Shown here one piece after another: positions 11,401-22,500 of a DNA stretch of 64,000 nt. The notes beneath the pieces are model-generated. The model was not told where the DNA came from. It ran no database searches and saw only the letters and a program-made list of their open reading frames with translations. Location of the stretch: contig CM119268.1 of assembly GCA_051294375.1 (NCBI GenBank), positions 795,218 through 859,217 on the forward strand, written 5' to 3'. A program made the translations under genes and the position numbers. Each line of letters begins with the position of its first letter. The stretch's first letter is position 1. Source of the stretch: Paraspadella gotoi (lineage: Eukaryota > Chaetognatha).

Positions 11401-14400
11401 GCCTTCAATTGTGACCCGGTGGCTTATTGAGAAGTACCATCAGCAGATAACTATTAGTTTCCAGGATCGATCCCCAACAGTGCCTGCCCTGAAATCTCCC
11501 CTACGGTGATGCCAAGCTCAGGACTCGTTCCATCGCTGTTGAGGAGGGCAGATAGAAGATACTCAACGCCTGGAAACTGGCACCGCACAATCGATATCCT
11601 TTGTTCAAAACCAAACATTCCTCCCTCCAATCACCCAGGGGGCGATTTGGTTCGAGATGGCCAAACAAGGATTCTTTACTTTGGCCAGCGACGATTGGGT
11701 TCTTGGGCCCAACGCTCTCTATGACTTTCAAAAGAATGACTACGATTTGGGCAGAGCCATCAGGAATAAAGTGAGTCAGATGCAACGAGTTGAGTTACGA
11801 TTTGATATCTGGATGCAAATTCCAGTTTTAAAGATTATTATGTAGTATTTATTGGGTGATGAGTTAGAAAGCTGATCTTTAAAATTAAAATCATCAATGG
11901 GGACAATGAGAGATGAATAAAGAGTCAGTAAACCATTTTTTAATATAAAATCTATTAAATTGAGACCCTTTTTGTGGAGACAAAGTTGACGAGGTCCTCC
12001 AATCGCCTCGATCCTTTGACAGATTCGATTCTCTCTACTCCTGTAGTCAAGGAATGATGTCGGGTTCGGCGCTACTCGATTTCATGGAGACAATAATCGA
12101 TACTCATCGAGATCACGGGGATAATCTCTTCTCTTTCATCTCTCCAACGTGAGTCTTTTTTTAGTCGCTGATAGTGAATGAGCTGAGAAATGATGTAATC
12201 ATTGTGAATGTTAAAAAAAAGAGAAAATGTATTTAGGCATTCACTTTTTAACGTACATTTAAACGTTGTTTATAGTATATGATGATAAAACAAGTTTCAA
12301 ACAATGTCGGATCTTCTCACGATAATTTTTCCTTTATTTTTCTTTCTTTCTTTCTTTATTTAAAAGGACATACGGATGGACGGACAGACAGATATAATTC
12401 AAGATAGTCAATTCACAGTCGTCAATTTTTGCTCCAAGATTTTTAATTAAAGATTTTCAATTAAAGATTTTTAATTGACTGTAGACGACTCATGATCAAC
12501 AATGCACGATTGACGATTGAAATTATTTGTGATGTGATTTTTGCGTCTTTTGCCAACCCATAGTGTATAAAGTAAATTCAACTGTTTTGCCTTTTGGGTT
12601 TAAACATTATTCAAAAGAATCCTGATGTCTTCGTTTCAGCTATTGGTCCCACGACAAGGAAGACAATTTGATTAACGCTGACCGGTCGATGTTGCAGACG
12701 TTCCAGCGACTAAGAGACGCTGGAGATTTGGATCGAACCGTCGTCTTTGTTCTCGGTTCGATTATAAAAGACTCTCTCTCTCTCTCACCTTCTTCCCCAT
12801 ACCCCCCCTCTCACAATTAGGCGATCACGGTCCTCATTTTGGTGACATCGTAATGTCTCGCGTTGGTCGCTACGAACAGCGTCATCCTCAGTCCTTCCTC
12901 CTCCTCCCTGATTGGTTCCGGACCCGATTTCCCGCCTTGGCCAAAGCTGCTCAACTCAACGCGCGTCGTCTCACCACGCCCTTTGATGTCCACGCCACGC
13001 TCAGACACCTGTTGCACCTGCAGACGAACGCGACTCCTTGGAGGAATGACCCGTCCGTCCCCGGCATCTCTTTATTGACGAAGGTTTGGAAAAGGGGGGG
13101 GAAGGGTGTCCGGCCGGGTGGGACCTATACGACAACAACAAGAATAACAACAACAACAACAATTTGAACCAGTTTAACCTTTGTTCGTTCGTTCATCATT
13201 TTCTCAATTGACATTTTTTTTAACCACTAACTTTTTTTAATACTTTTCTTAGAGAAAGCAAAGTATTTGTGAAATTAATACAACGATTTTTATTAAGAGA
13301 CGGACATGTTTCGGCTTGTTGGCTTCAAGCCTTCATCAGCATTTAACATTCATTAAAAAGTTTGTGTAAGAAGAGTGTGAGAGAGAGAGAGAGGGTAAAA
13401 GTTTTTCAACGAAGTGGTGAGACAGAATAGTGGTCAGATGTGAGGACAGGTTGAAGGTGAGGGCAGATTGAGTGAGTTGTGAAAAGAAGTGAAACTTGTT
13501 AGAGAGAGAGAGAGACAGAAACAACAGGGATAAATAATTAATAAAGATATATTTTTGCAGTGTACAACAAAGATGAAAGAGTTTGAAAAACTAATATTGG
13601 TGAAATTTAACATTTAACTAGTGAATAAATAAGTAATTAGCTAAGGGATAGTTAAGTGAAATTTGAAATGTGAAGGAAAATAGTTTTTTTATAGTTTTAT
13701 GTGATAATTAAGATACTAGTGAAATTCAAGGAAAAGAAAGAGCTCAAAATGAGCTGGCCCCCCTTGTTTTGTGCACATGAAGGGCAAGGACGATGATGAC
13801 GGGTCATTGGCGAGTCACTGGCCGAGAGGAGAGTGCGATCGAGCTGGTGAATGCCGCATTGGGAAGCAATCCTTGAGAAGAGATCCCCAGGGCCACTCTT
13901 ATGTCTCTTTGGCCTGATACGCCTGCCGGCTGCCCTCTTCTCGCCTGTTGACAAGGTGGGCGGTTGTCCGTTCTTGCCACTTTTGTGACAGGAGTGACGG
14001 ACTCCTCTCCCTCCTCCTGAAGCCGTCGTTTTGGGCGACGCTCAGTCCGCAGAGGGAGGGGCTGAGTTGCTGCATTAGAGGGAGAGGCATCGTTTGCCCA
14101 TTGCCTACGCACGGGTCATTTTGCACTGGTTTGCAAATGACAGGGTTTTTTTACCGGCGCTTGTAAAATTATCACCATGCTTTCTCTAATATAAATACAA
14201 CGAAAAAAAAGGATTATCGCATCAATACTTTTCTTGAGTTTCGAGTTTTCGAGACACATAGTCTTTTACTAGGATTTTCCTTTACTTTGACAGACGTTTT
14301 TTAGAGTGATTTAGTTGTTGTTGTTTTTTTTTTAAATAGTTTATTTTTCATCTCACGGTATAACATCCCTGAATTGCTTTTTTTTTATATGCAGGCTGTA

Positions 14401-16479
14401 GCGTAAAAATGAACCCCCATTCCCTTTCGTCTCTCAACCCCTTCTCCACCCCTGCCCCTCTCCCTAACCCCTCTTCCAGATCCCAACCAACCGCACCTGT
14501 TCCTCCGCATTCATCGAAGAAGCTCTCTGCGGCTGCAGAACGGTCGTCCCCGCGTCGAAGGAGGAGGTTCGGGAGGCGGGGCTCGCCGCCGTCGACGCCG
14601 TCAACAAAGCCCTTGAGAATTGGCACAACGTCTGCGTCGAGTTTCGGTTGGCCGAAGTCAGAAACGTTGAGAAGAGGGTGGACGAGGATAAGGAGGTTAG
14701 GGATCGAGAAGGGATGGTTTAACCATTAACCATTTACCATTTACCATTAACCATTAATCTTTCACATTGGGGTTCACACAAGCGTTTTCAGTCTTTAAGG
14801 CTCATGAGTTGGGGGACGATTGCGTTGGTATCAACGTGTACCTTTTAAGTCGCAGACTGTATCGATCTTTTGACGAAAAAACTTTAAATCAATGAATTGA
14901 GGCGACTTACCACCGGTCTCTCTCTCTCTCTAAACCCTTCCTCTCTCCTCTTTCTCCGAGCCGGTCTATTCCACACGGTCACTTTGCCCTAGCTTTGGCA
15001 ATGACCTTAGATTGACCGGACACAGTAATAGGGCCGAGGAGATCGTTAGGTCAAGTTGGTCCAGGTGATGATAAAAGTGGATCAGGAGAGAGCTCGTCTC
15101 ACTTCTTTTCTACTTCTCTTACATCGTCACAATTCTTCACTCTCTCTTCATATTTATTATTACCTTCTTCGTCTTCTACATTGGTGAGCCCGACGGAGAA
15201 AGAGGAGAGAGGAAGGGTTTAGAGAGAGAGACAGAATATCACATTTCTTAAACTTTTCTTTCACTCAACTGAAACGATTCGTGAGTTCAAATGAAAAGGA
15301 AATAAGAACCACTCACCGAGTGAACCAGGGTCAATTCTTGAAATTTTCTCACCTCTCTTTTCTTTCTCTTTTTTCAAACTCTTTTTATTTCTTCTCTTTC
15401 CCTTTTTTCTTTGTATTCTTTCTCTTTCTTATATCTCTGCCATTTATCTTTATTTTTTCTCCCTTTTATTTTCTTTCTCTTTCATAAACTCTTTCTCTCT
15501 TTCTTTCTTTTCTTTCTCTTTTTTCTAAGTTTGAATCAAACTCTTACTCTTTCTCTCTTTCTTTCTTTTCTCTCTCTTTCTTCAAACTCTTTCACTTTTT
15601 TCTTTTTCTTTCTTTTTCTTATCTTTTTTCCCTTTATCTTTCTAGAAAGAGAACTATTAAAAAATTAGAAAAGAATAAAACTGATTATATAGAAAAAAAT
15701 TTAAAAATTAAGATAATAAAAATCTTAAAAAGAAATGTAGCCTTTGCCCATGGCACTTTTACCGAGAAACCTCCCAAACTCGAAATAATGATATTGTGGC
15801 GAATCCTAAATTCGCCTCCCGTATAGCTTGGTGAAACTCAGCTCGTCTTGGAGGGCTTGGAGGGCTAAGTACTCGTTCACCAACCACGACTTCCGGGTTC
15901 AATCCCCTCACAGTCACGCCGGTTAAAATGTGATGATGTTGGCATAAACACATCAGTGACAGGTCCAAAGCCCTGAGCGCCTGCTGTCGGGAAATTCCTC
16001 ACACCCCGGGCATCACGCATGTCTCCCTCTTTTAGTCAATGTTGGAGAGAGATGTTACCGGTTACTTCGGTTGCCTTTTTTACCTCGTCGGTGCCAGGGT
16101 ATTCACTATCTACAACTGTTGGTGACTAGGTTCAAAGACGTAACATGCTTCACGACTTAATATCCCCTTTTCCGACAAGGACGCTCCCACCCTCCCTAGG
16201 CACCGAATCGGCAAACATCTCCCTCGGCCTTTAAACCATTCTCGAAATTCTCAGGTATACTGGATGGACGTGCTAATGGACGCGAAGCCCGCCACCTTCT
16301 CGGCAACCATCATCAAGAACTCGACGAGATACGAGGTCAAGACTATCTATCGATTGGACGCATGCGGCAAATGCGGTGACTGCATCAAGGATCCAGACTT
16401 TTCATTGAAACAAAAAAAAACATGCGTCTGTAAATATTCCGACTCCAAGAAGTATATCAAAAAAGGAGAGAGAAAGTGA
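8464..16479 (+). CDS. DUF229 sulfatase-like type II membrane protein, ten exons
   Basis: Exons: 8464-8629, 8920-9161, 9683-9828, 10998-11283, 11639-11770, about 11986-12148, 12640-12755, 12821-13083, 14480-14695, 16255-16479 (about 650 residues, usual for the family). All junction phases agree except exon 5/6. The N-terminus has a basic cytosolic stretch, one membrane anchor (residues about 21-43) and a Thr-rich stem. Family landmarks in order: KKFLISTPGCSIIDEDPFDP (exon 2), VNDAVSRLN then GYTKVACCSLGNT (exon 4), FFTLASDDW (exon 5), SHDKEDN (exon 7), GDHGPHFG and GRYEQRHPQSFLLLPDWF (exon 8), NRTCSSAFIEEALCGC (exon 9), and a Cys-rich C-terminal exon. DUF229 proteins have an alkaline-phosphatase/sulfatase fold and are extracellular; their substrate is unknown to me. 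The exon 4 donor is weak, and exon 5 ends in phase 0 while exon 6 needs phase 1, so either another donor (gtcaga) is used or a base is wrong. Confidence 0.85.
9295..9475 (+). repeat. Dispersed SINE-like repeat, second family
   Basis: Intron 2 of the DUF229 gene. Shares GCACCATCCCAACCTTGC, CAGTGGCAGGCAG and the GCCAACGGTGAGATG tail with 43285-43480. Confidence 0.65.
9905..10090 (+). repeat. tRNA-derived SINE
   Basis: A-box-like GGTGGCTCATTGGGTAAC, degenerate B-box GGATCAACCCC about 45 bases on, and a body with CAAGCCCAGGACCCGTTCC. The same body occurs at 11510 and 22035, so it is a family. Lies in intron 3 of the DUF229 gene. Confidence 0.7.
10460..10620. repeat. ACTACAACC/ACCATAACC short tandem repeat
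   Basis: Imperfect 6-12 bp repeat of ACTACAACCACC within intron 3, mirrored at about 2210-2375 in the left arm. No coding sense. Confidence 0.85.
11405..11560 (+). repeat. tRNA-derived SINE
   Basis: GGTGGCTTATTGAGAAG (A-box-like), AGGATCGATCCCCAAC (B-box-like) and CAAGCTCAGGACTCGTTCC (family body). Lies in intron 4 of the DUF229 gene, absent from the left copy because of the gap. Confidence 0.65.
13308..13339 (-). ncRNA. Hammerhead-core-like motif in a dispersed element
   Basis: Minus strand reads CTGATGAAGGCTTG, a 7-base loop, then CAAGCCGAAAC. CTGATGA and GAAAC are the two conserved hammerhead core strings, separated here by a perfect 6-bp stem, but with one extra A after CTGATGA. The surrounding 13240-13800 resembles 37520-37940 (shared 'gagctcaaa...gagctggcc'). 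This could equally be a conserved retroelement end without ribozyme activity. Confidence 0.35.
15345..15650. repeat. Polypyrimidine TTTCTC tract
   Basis: About 300 bases almost only C and T on the plus strand, in the last intron of the DUF229 gene at the outer end of the palindrome. Phe/Leu/Ser frames here are not genes. Confidence 0.9.
15800..15995 (+). repeat. tRNA-derived SINE
   Basis: A good B-box, GGGTTCAATCCCC, with upstream head and downstream ACATCAGTGACAGGTCC. Located in the last intron of the DUF229 gene, between the palindrome end and exon 10. Confidence 0.55.
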
Positions 16480-17775
16480 GAGAGAGAGAGAGAGAGACGA
16501 TGGAAATTTTAATATTTCGAACAAAATGATGCTCGAAAAATAACATTGACAATGTTGCAAAATTAAAAATTACCTATTATGTATTTTTAATTTCTTTAAA
16601 GGTTAGAGGTTAAGGATTACGTTAAGTATTTGTTAAAAGATTAGGGTTAAATATTTATTTTAATTAGATTCAGAGACAAAGAAGAAAAGAGTACCGCCCC
16701 TAGGGTGTATCAAAATCTAAAAGTTGTTCTGATCCTAATTTACATCTAACACGATGGCAACATAAAATAGGTTTGGACGAATCGCCATTCAAATTGGTCT
16801 AACACCCTCACGTCTACCCTTGCCTAAAGATATTTTAGCACACCTTTCACATCATAAGTCACTGTGTCTAAATAATAAATTTTAAAGTCCACCCTAATTT
16901 ATTAGTTGAAAAAATGTGCAAAGTTAACTATATTAAAATTTCAAGCCTCTATTAACATCTATCGGGTCCACAACAGCATCCACAACTTGCTGGAGAAGGT
17001 ACAATCCACTGCATTGATGGTATTATCAATGGAGTTGTGGAGGTAACCTAAAAATTTTCCAACAAATTATATTCTCAACTAGGTGCTCTTTGTAATTAAG
17101 TATAATTTTTTTTTAAAAATAGTGTAGTCACATCCTAGAGGATAAATCCTGTACAGATTCTTTTAAAAAGTAAATTATGCACAAAATAGTTATCAATAAT
17201 TTTTGTTATGGCATGAATCAATAAAGGTAGATGGGTTAACAGTGTATGCTAAATTTCATCTTGATTGACCAAATACTTTTCAAGCCCCTTTTAAAGCATT
17301 TTCCCAAAAAAATTTTAAAAAATGATGGTAAAGAAAATATTACAATTATTTTTTCAAAAATGGCTTCATTAGTTGAGAAAAGACTTTAATTTTATATTTT
17401 AACCATTATTTCGTGAAATTCAATCTCAACATGCTTTTTAGAGACATTCTTAAATTGTTGAAGGATGTGGACGAACGGTTGTGGCTGAAGAACAAGTTTA
17501 AAAAAGCAATAAGATTGTATTGTATATCAAAATTTATTTTTTTATTGATATCGGACTTACACTTTGACTTTTCATTAAGGTGTGCCTACATTTTTGTGGA
17601 TACTTGGATGTTAAGACTGCTTGAAGGATTGATAATTGATAATTGATAATTCGACTTTTAATAATCCCATAATATGTTCACTTACCGTTTATATGTATCA
17701 TATATCATATTTATGTGTAAATTTTTTTTTAAATACTAAAGCTTATTTTCTTATTAAAAATGGCGCCGCCACGTT
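16480..17775. other. AT-rich interval without a recognised gene
   Basis: Starts with (GA)n at 16477-16497, the 3' flank of the DUF229 gene. Short coding-like pieces occur at about 16962-17040 and 17430-17500, but I could not join them into a gene. They may be transposon remnants linked to the integrase fragment that follows. Confidence 0.5.
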
Positions 17776-18246
17776 TTTGAAGTCATCCATGGCCTCGCTC
17801 ACCCTGGCGGCCGCGCAACAAAAAAATTGATCACGGAGAAATTCGTCTGGCCGTCAGCATCAACCGACGCCGCATAATGGAGCCGCACGTGCATCACGTG
17901 CCAACGAACCAAAGTGCAAGAACACATTCGCGCCCCATTTGAGACGCCGGAAAAAATATTCCAGCACGTCCACGTCGATCTCGTTGGTCCACCGGAATCT
18001 CGCGCCGGCCACAAAAACTACCTTCTCACGTGCATTGACCGCTTCACGCGATGGCCTGAAGCAATCCCTCTCAGAGAGATTTGGGCCGCCAATGTCGCCG
18101 TCAATTTCTTCCATGGTTGGGTCGCACGCTACGGCATCCCTACCACAGTCACTTCCAACCGTGGAGCTCAATTCACCTCCGAATTGTGGCGTCAACTCTC
18201 CGAGCTCGTGGGATTTCGGGGGGGGGAAATGGCAAATAAAAGGTAG
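17776..18246 (+). mobile_element. Dead Ty3/Gypsy LTR-retrotransposon integrase fragment
   Basis: The frame contains the HHCC zinc module (IHGLAHPGGRAT, then CITCQRTK) and the rve core (HVDLVGP, CIDRFTRWPEAIPL, RGAQFTSELW), as in Metaviridae pol. A TAA stop lies between the HH and CC halves. The second catalytic Asp, expected just before RGAQF, is Asn. The sequence ends abruptly in a purine-rich repeat (18220-18380), with no reverse transcriptase, gag or LTRs nearby. It is an inactive relic. Confidence 0.85.
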
Positions 18247-18770
18247 GAAAAGGGGAAAATGGAAAGAAAAAGAGGGGAAAAGAAATGGAAAGAATGAGAA
18301 GTAAAAAAAAATGAGAAGTAGGGGAGGAAAGAGGGAAAGAAAATAAAAATAAGGAGAAGAAAAGAGATGAAGAAAAAGAATCAGGACAAGGGTATGATGG
18401 AAAAAAATTGTATGAGATAATGTGGCGTCCTGCCTGTAAGTGAAGATTCTTATGAGGAATTCGATCTTTAAAAGTTCATAAAAATTCAAACATAGTTATT
18501 TCTAAAATTAAGATTTGATTGACAATCATTGAAGAAATCATGTCTTACCGAATTTTTAACTCATAGCCTACCGTTTTTAATAAAGAAAGCTTAATACTAA
18601 CCAATGAGATCAAGAAAGATGGTAATTATTGAAGTTCAGATTTCGTTGTCTAAAAGACTCTGATTGTATGCGGAACCCTTGCTTTTATAGCCCTCAATTC
18701 GGTCACGTGACTAGATGAAGATCTTGCTTTCTTAAAGAGCCAATATTTTGCTTTCTAATTTGCTAAAATT

Positions 18771-19271
18771 ATGCCCAAATAAGGAAATATTTAGCTTTTC
18801 CCAAAGCTAATTGTCACTTTAAAATGCCCAAATAAGGTAATATCTAGCTTTTCCCAAAGCTAACACGCCTCTAAAATGCCCAAATAAGGTAATATCTAGC
18901 TTTTCCCAAAGCTAACACCCTTTTCAAATGCCCAAATAAGGTAATGTCTAGCTTTTCACAAAGCAAACACCCTTTTAAAATGCCCAAATAAGGAAATGTC
19001 TAACTTTTCCCAAAGCTAACACTCTTTTAAAATGCCCAAATAAGGAAATGTTTAGCTTTTCCCAAAGCTAACACCCTTTTAAAATGCCCAAATAAGGAAA
19101 TGTTTAGCTTTCCCTAAAGCTATATTTTGCTTTCCCAAAAGCTAACTTTTTGCTTTGAAGATACCCAAATAAGAAAATGTTTGGCTCTCCCTAAAGCTAG
19201 ATTTTGCTTTCCCAAAAGCTACTCCTGTTTATAAAATTTCCTAATAAGGTCAATTTTGGCTTATCGAAAAA

Positions 19272-19320
<49 letters not shown>

Positions 19321-19400
19321 CGCCCAAATAAGGCAATCGTTTGCTTTTGCAAAAGCTATTGCTTTTTAATCATAGCCAAATAAGGAAGTTTTTAGCTTTT
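18771..19400. repeat. 52-bp satellite with a hairpin in each unit
   Basis: ATGCCCAAATAAGG recurs at 18771, 18824, 18876, 18928, 18980, 19032 and 19084 (spacing 52-53), then in decayed copies to about 19400. Nearly every unit contains TAGCTTTTCCCAAAGCTA, a 7-bp stem with a 4-base loop. An (AT)n run interrupts it at 19275-19318. It lies just downstream of the transporter gene's 3' end. Confidence 0.95.
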
Positions 19401-19596
19401 CCAAAAGCAAGCAAATAATTAATAGCAAGAAAATTAATACTTGACATAAATATTTTAACGTAATATATATATATATTTAACATAAAAAAGTCGTCCACTA
19501 CTTTTTTATTACACTCCTATTCGTTCCGCTCCCTCTTCCTCCTCATTCTTCCTTCTCCTCTTCCTCATAATTCCTCCTCTTCATTCTTCCTCCACC

Positions 19597-22500
19597 TCAT
19601 TCCTCCTTCTCCTCCTCTTCCTCCTCCTCCTCATTCCTCCTCCTACTCCTCTTCTCCAGCCCCATCAACATCAAACATCCAACAGCAACGGCGCCGGTCG
19701 ACGCCACCATGGCGACGACGGCGACGCTCGACGGTCGGCGATAGAATCGCGGCGTCGATTCGGTTCCGCAGGCGGCGTCGTCGTCGAAGGCGCTTATCAG
19801 CGCCGACAACGCCGCTGGGATGGAGATGGCGCTGACGGAATTGACGCACCAGAAGAGGCTTGAAAATAAGGTGGCGTCGACGCGGTTGTGATCGGAGGCG
19901 GTGTGGTCCGAGTTGACGTGGACAGAGTAGAAGTGGTCGGAGTTTCGGTCGAATTGGTCATGGTGGGTGTCAGTGTGGTCGGAGTAGAATTGATCAGCGC
20001 GGTCGGAGTGTGCGTGGTTTGGGTCGACGTAGTCAGAGTTGTGGTCGGAGTCGGAGTCGGAGTTGTGGTCGGAGTCGCAGAGCTCGTAAATTATGACCCA
20101 AGCCAAACAGTACCATCCTTTTTTTAAAAAAAAAAATATTATGAAAACGTTAGTTGTTAATGAACAGAAAAATTCAATAATTCTGCCACAAAATTTGCAT
20201 TCAATATTTATGTCAGTTTGCCGCTCACCCTGATGACAGAAGCCGAGAGACGCTGTCAAGAGCAAAATGCCGACAAAGGAATTGATGACAAAGATGTAGA
20301 GAAGTGTGTTGACAACGTTGTAGACCGAGTTGATTATCAGCACAAGCATTTTATGAGAAACTAAATTCATAAAAAAAATTTCTTTAACAATCACCTTTTT
20401 TAATTTTTTAAAATCTTAAATTTTAAGATTAAGTTAAAATGTTTTATATTTTACTTCCATTTCTATTCCATTTTGTAATTTTCTCTCATTTTAATAAATA
20501 ATAATTTCTAATTAATAATTATTAATAATTATTCAAGCCTAAAAATCTATTATTCGTAAAGGGACGTAATTGTACATAAATACAACACAGGACTCAAATA
20601 TTTCATCGTTACGTTAAAACTAATTTGTTACAAGAATTCTATTAAATAACTCACCCATCGGCCCCCACGAGAGCAAAGGCCCGAAAAACAACACTCCCAC
20701 GATTCCGCCAACACCGTAAGACGACAACACTCTCGAAATGCGGTGTTGTGCCAAGACGGAAACTGTTGTCTCGTTATCGGTGACGTTCCAATGATCTGAA
20801 AAAGACTCGGAAAGAAGAGGGGGCAGAAAAACTCGAATCCCGAACATGATTTTGCCTTCGAAAAATCCGTAGATGAGAAAAACAACAAGAATTCTGTTGC
20901 GGAGGATTCTCATGAGAATCTGGACGGAAGATTGGAGGAAGTGTGGTTCGATCTTTGGAGGATAATCGGGAAAAGGATTCGCTTCGTCCCTATTTTCTAT
21001 AAGATGATCGATGGTCTGGATGTTGTTTACATTAACGATCGATTGTTCGTTTTTAACGATCGATTGTTTGTTTTTGTTTTCTTCTAGTTCGATCATGAAA
21101 ATGACAAAAATTAAGATCAAAAGCCATAAAATTCCAAGCACCATGAGAGAACGTTTCCATCCATGACTGCGATTGAAAAAAAAAGTGGAGAATTTGACCC
21201 TTTTTTTGCATTTTTGATGCTGAAGACATTGAAATTTTTAAAAACATATTTTATATTTTTGATCTAACTTTTTATGAAGAATCAGAATCTTTAATAAAAA
21301 TTTTTTAAAAAATAATTTTGAAAATTTATGATTTTATAAGGATATTACTATAAATATATTGTAATTAATGATACTGTTCCCCAAACAATATAAGCAAAAC
21401 ATTTTTTGTACTCCTTAATCATACTATCTCACGTCTTAATATCCTTGTTTGTTCACTCAAATAAAATTTATGTTCCCCAGTGCTCCACTCTATTGGACAG
21501 GACGCCTAACCAACCTTTCGTTAAGAACTAAAGACAGTTCCTAAGTTCTGAAGTTAATAAACAACAGGCAGTCGAGCCTGCGTGGCCCCATTTGTTTGAC
21601 CAAATAATAGAATTTTTAAGTTGTAACAACAATAAGAATAACCTGGCGATGACGGAATCCGCTAAGAGAGGAAGAATCATCATTCCAACCGGGGCTCCGC
21701 TGTTTGAGATTCCATAAGCTAAGGCACGATACTTTTGGGTTGTCCTTCCTGAGATGATTTAAAAGTCGAAAGTTAATAGTTATACTATGTAAAATAAAAT
21801 TTTGATTATGATTTAATTTCTTGTCATGACCCGCTGGCTCATTGGGTAAAATCCATCGTCTATATGACCAGTGACTATTGACCACTGGGTGTCGGGTTCA
21901 ATCCCAACCTGGTACCCGCGTATAGTAAAGCGTGAGAACAGTTATATAATATATATATATATATATATTATATAATATATTATAAATACACCACATTTGA
22001 GGACCCGAGAACCCCCGAACCTTAGTTTCAAGCTCAGGACCCGTTCCATGGCCTAATAAAAGGGCTCAAAAAAGTGATGGAAGTCATCTTCAGCACACTT
22101 TGCTCCTTATTTATAAAATAGAAAAATTAGGATGATATGAAAGCAGTGATTCGAACCGATGAGATTAATTTTAATAAATTAAGATAAATTAAGATGATAT
22201 GAAAGCAGTGATTCGAACCGATGAGATTCATGGGAAACAACATGATGGAACCGCCAACGCAAAAGGAGGTCGCGCCGAGCAGAATGATGAGCGTTGCGAC
22301 CGAAGACGACGCCAATGACGCTGCAATGTAGCTGAGGAAGAACAATATGGAACGATTTTACAAGATGGATTAGAAGGGACCAAGTAGGGCTTTCTGTTAA
22401 GCTACTTTTTGCACCATCTATGGGTTCGTACAGACATAATCAGTTGTAAAGTACTCTGCTGTCTGTGTTAGGCCATTGTACAGCATTAATGTCACAACAG

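Larger units (their letters stand above)
7760..15390 (-). repeat. Right arm of a large inverted repeat
   Basis: This is the reverse-complement partner of bases 1-5010. It is longer because it keeps 11076-13803, which in the left arm is represented only by a 100-N gap. It carries the better copy of the DUF229 gene. Homology stops at about 15390 because the left partner reaches the window edge there, so the true outer boundary is unknown. Confidence 0.9.

Noticed and set aside
19888-20127. Val-rich plus-strand frame and a Thr/Pro mucin-like minus frame
   Set aside because: Both are alternative readings of the repeat in transporter exon 7.
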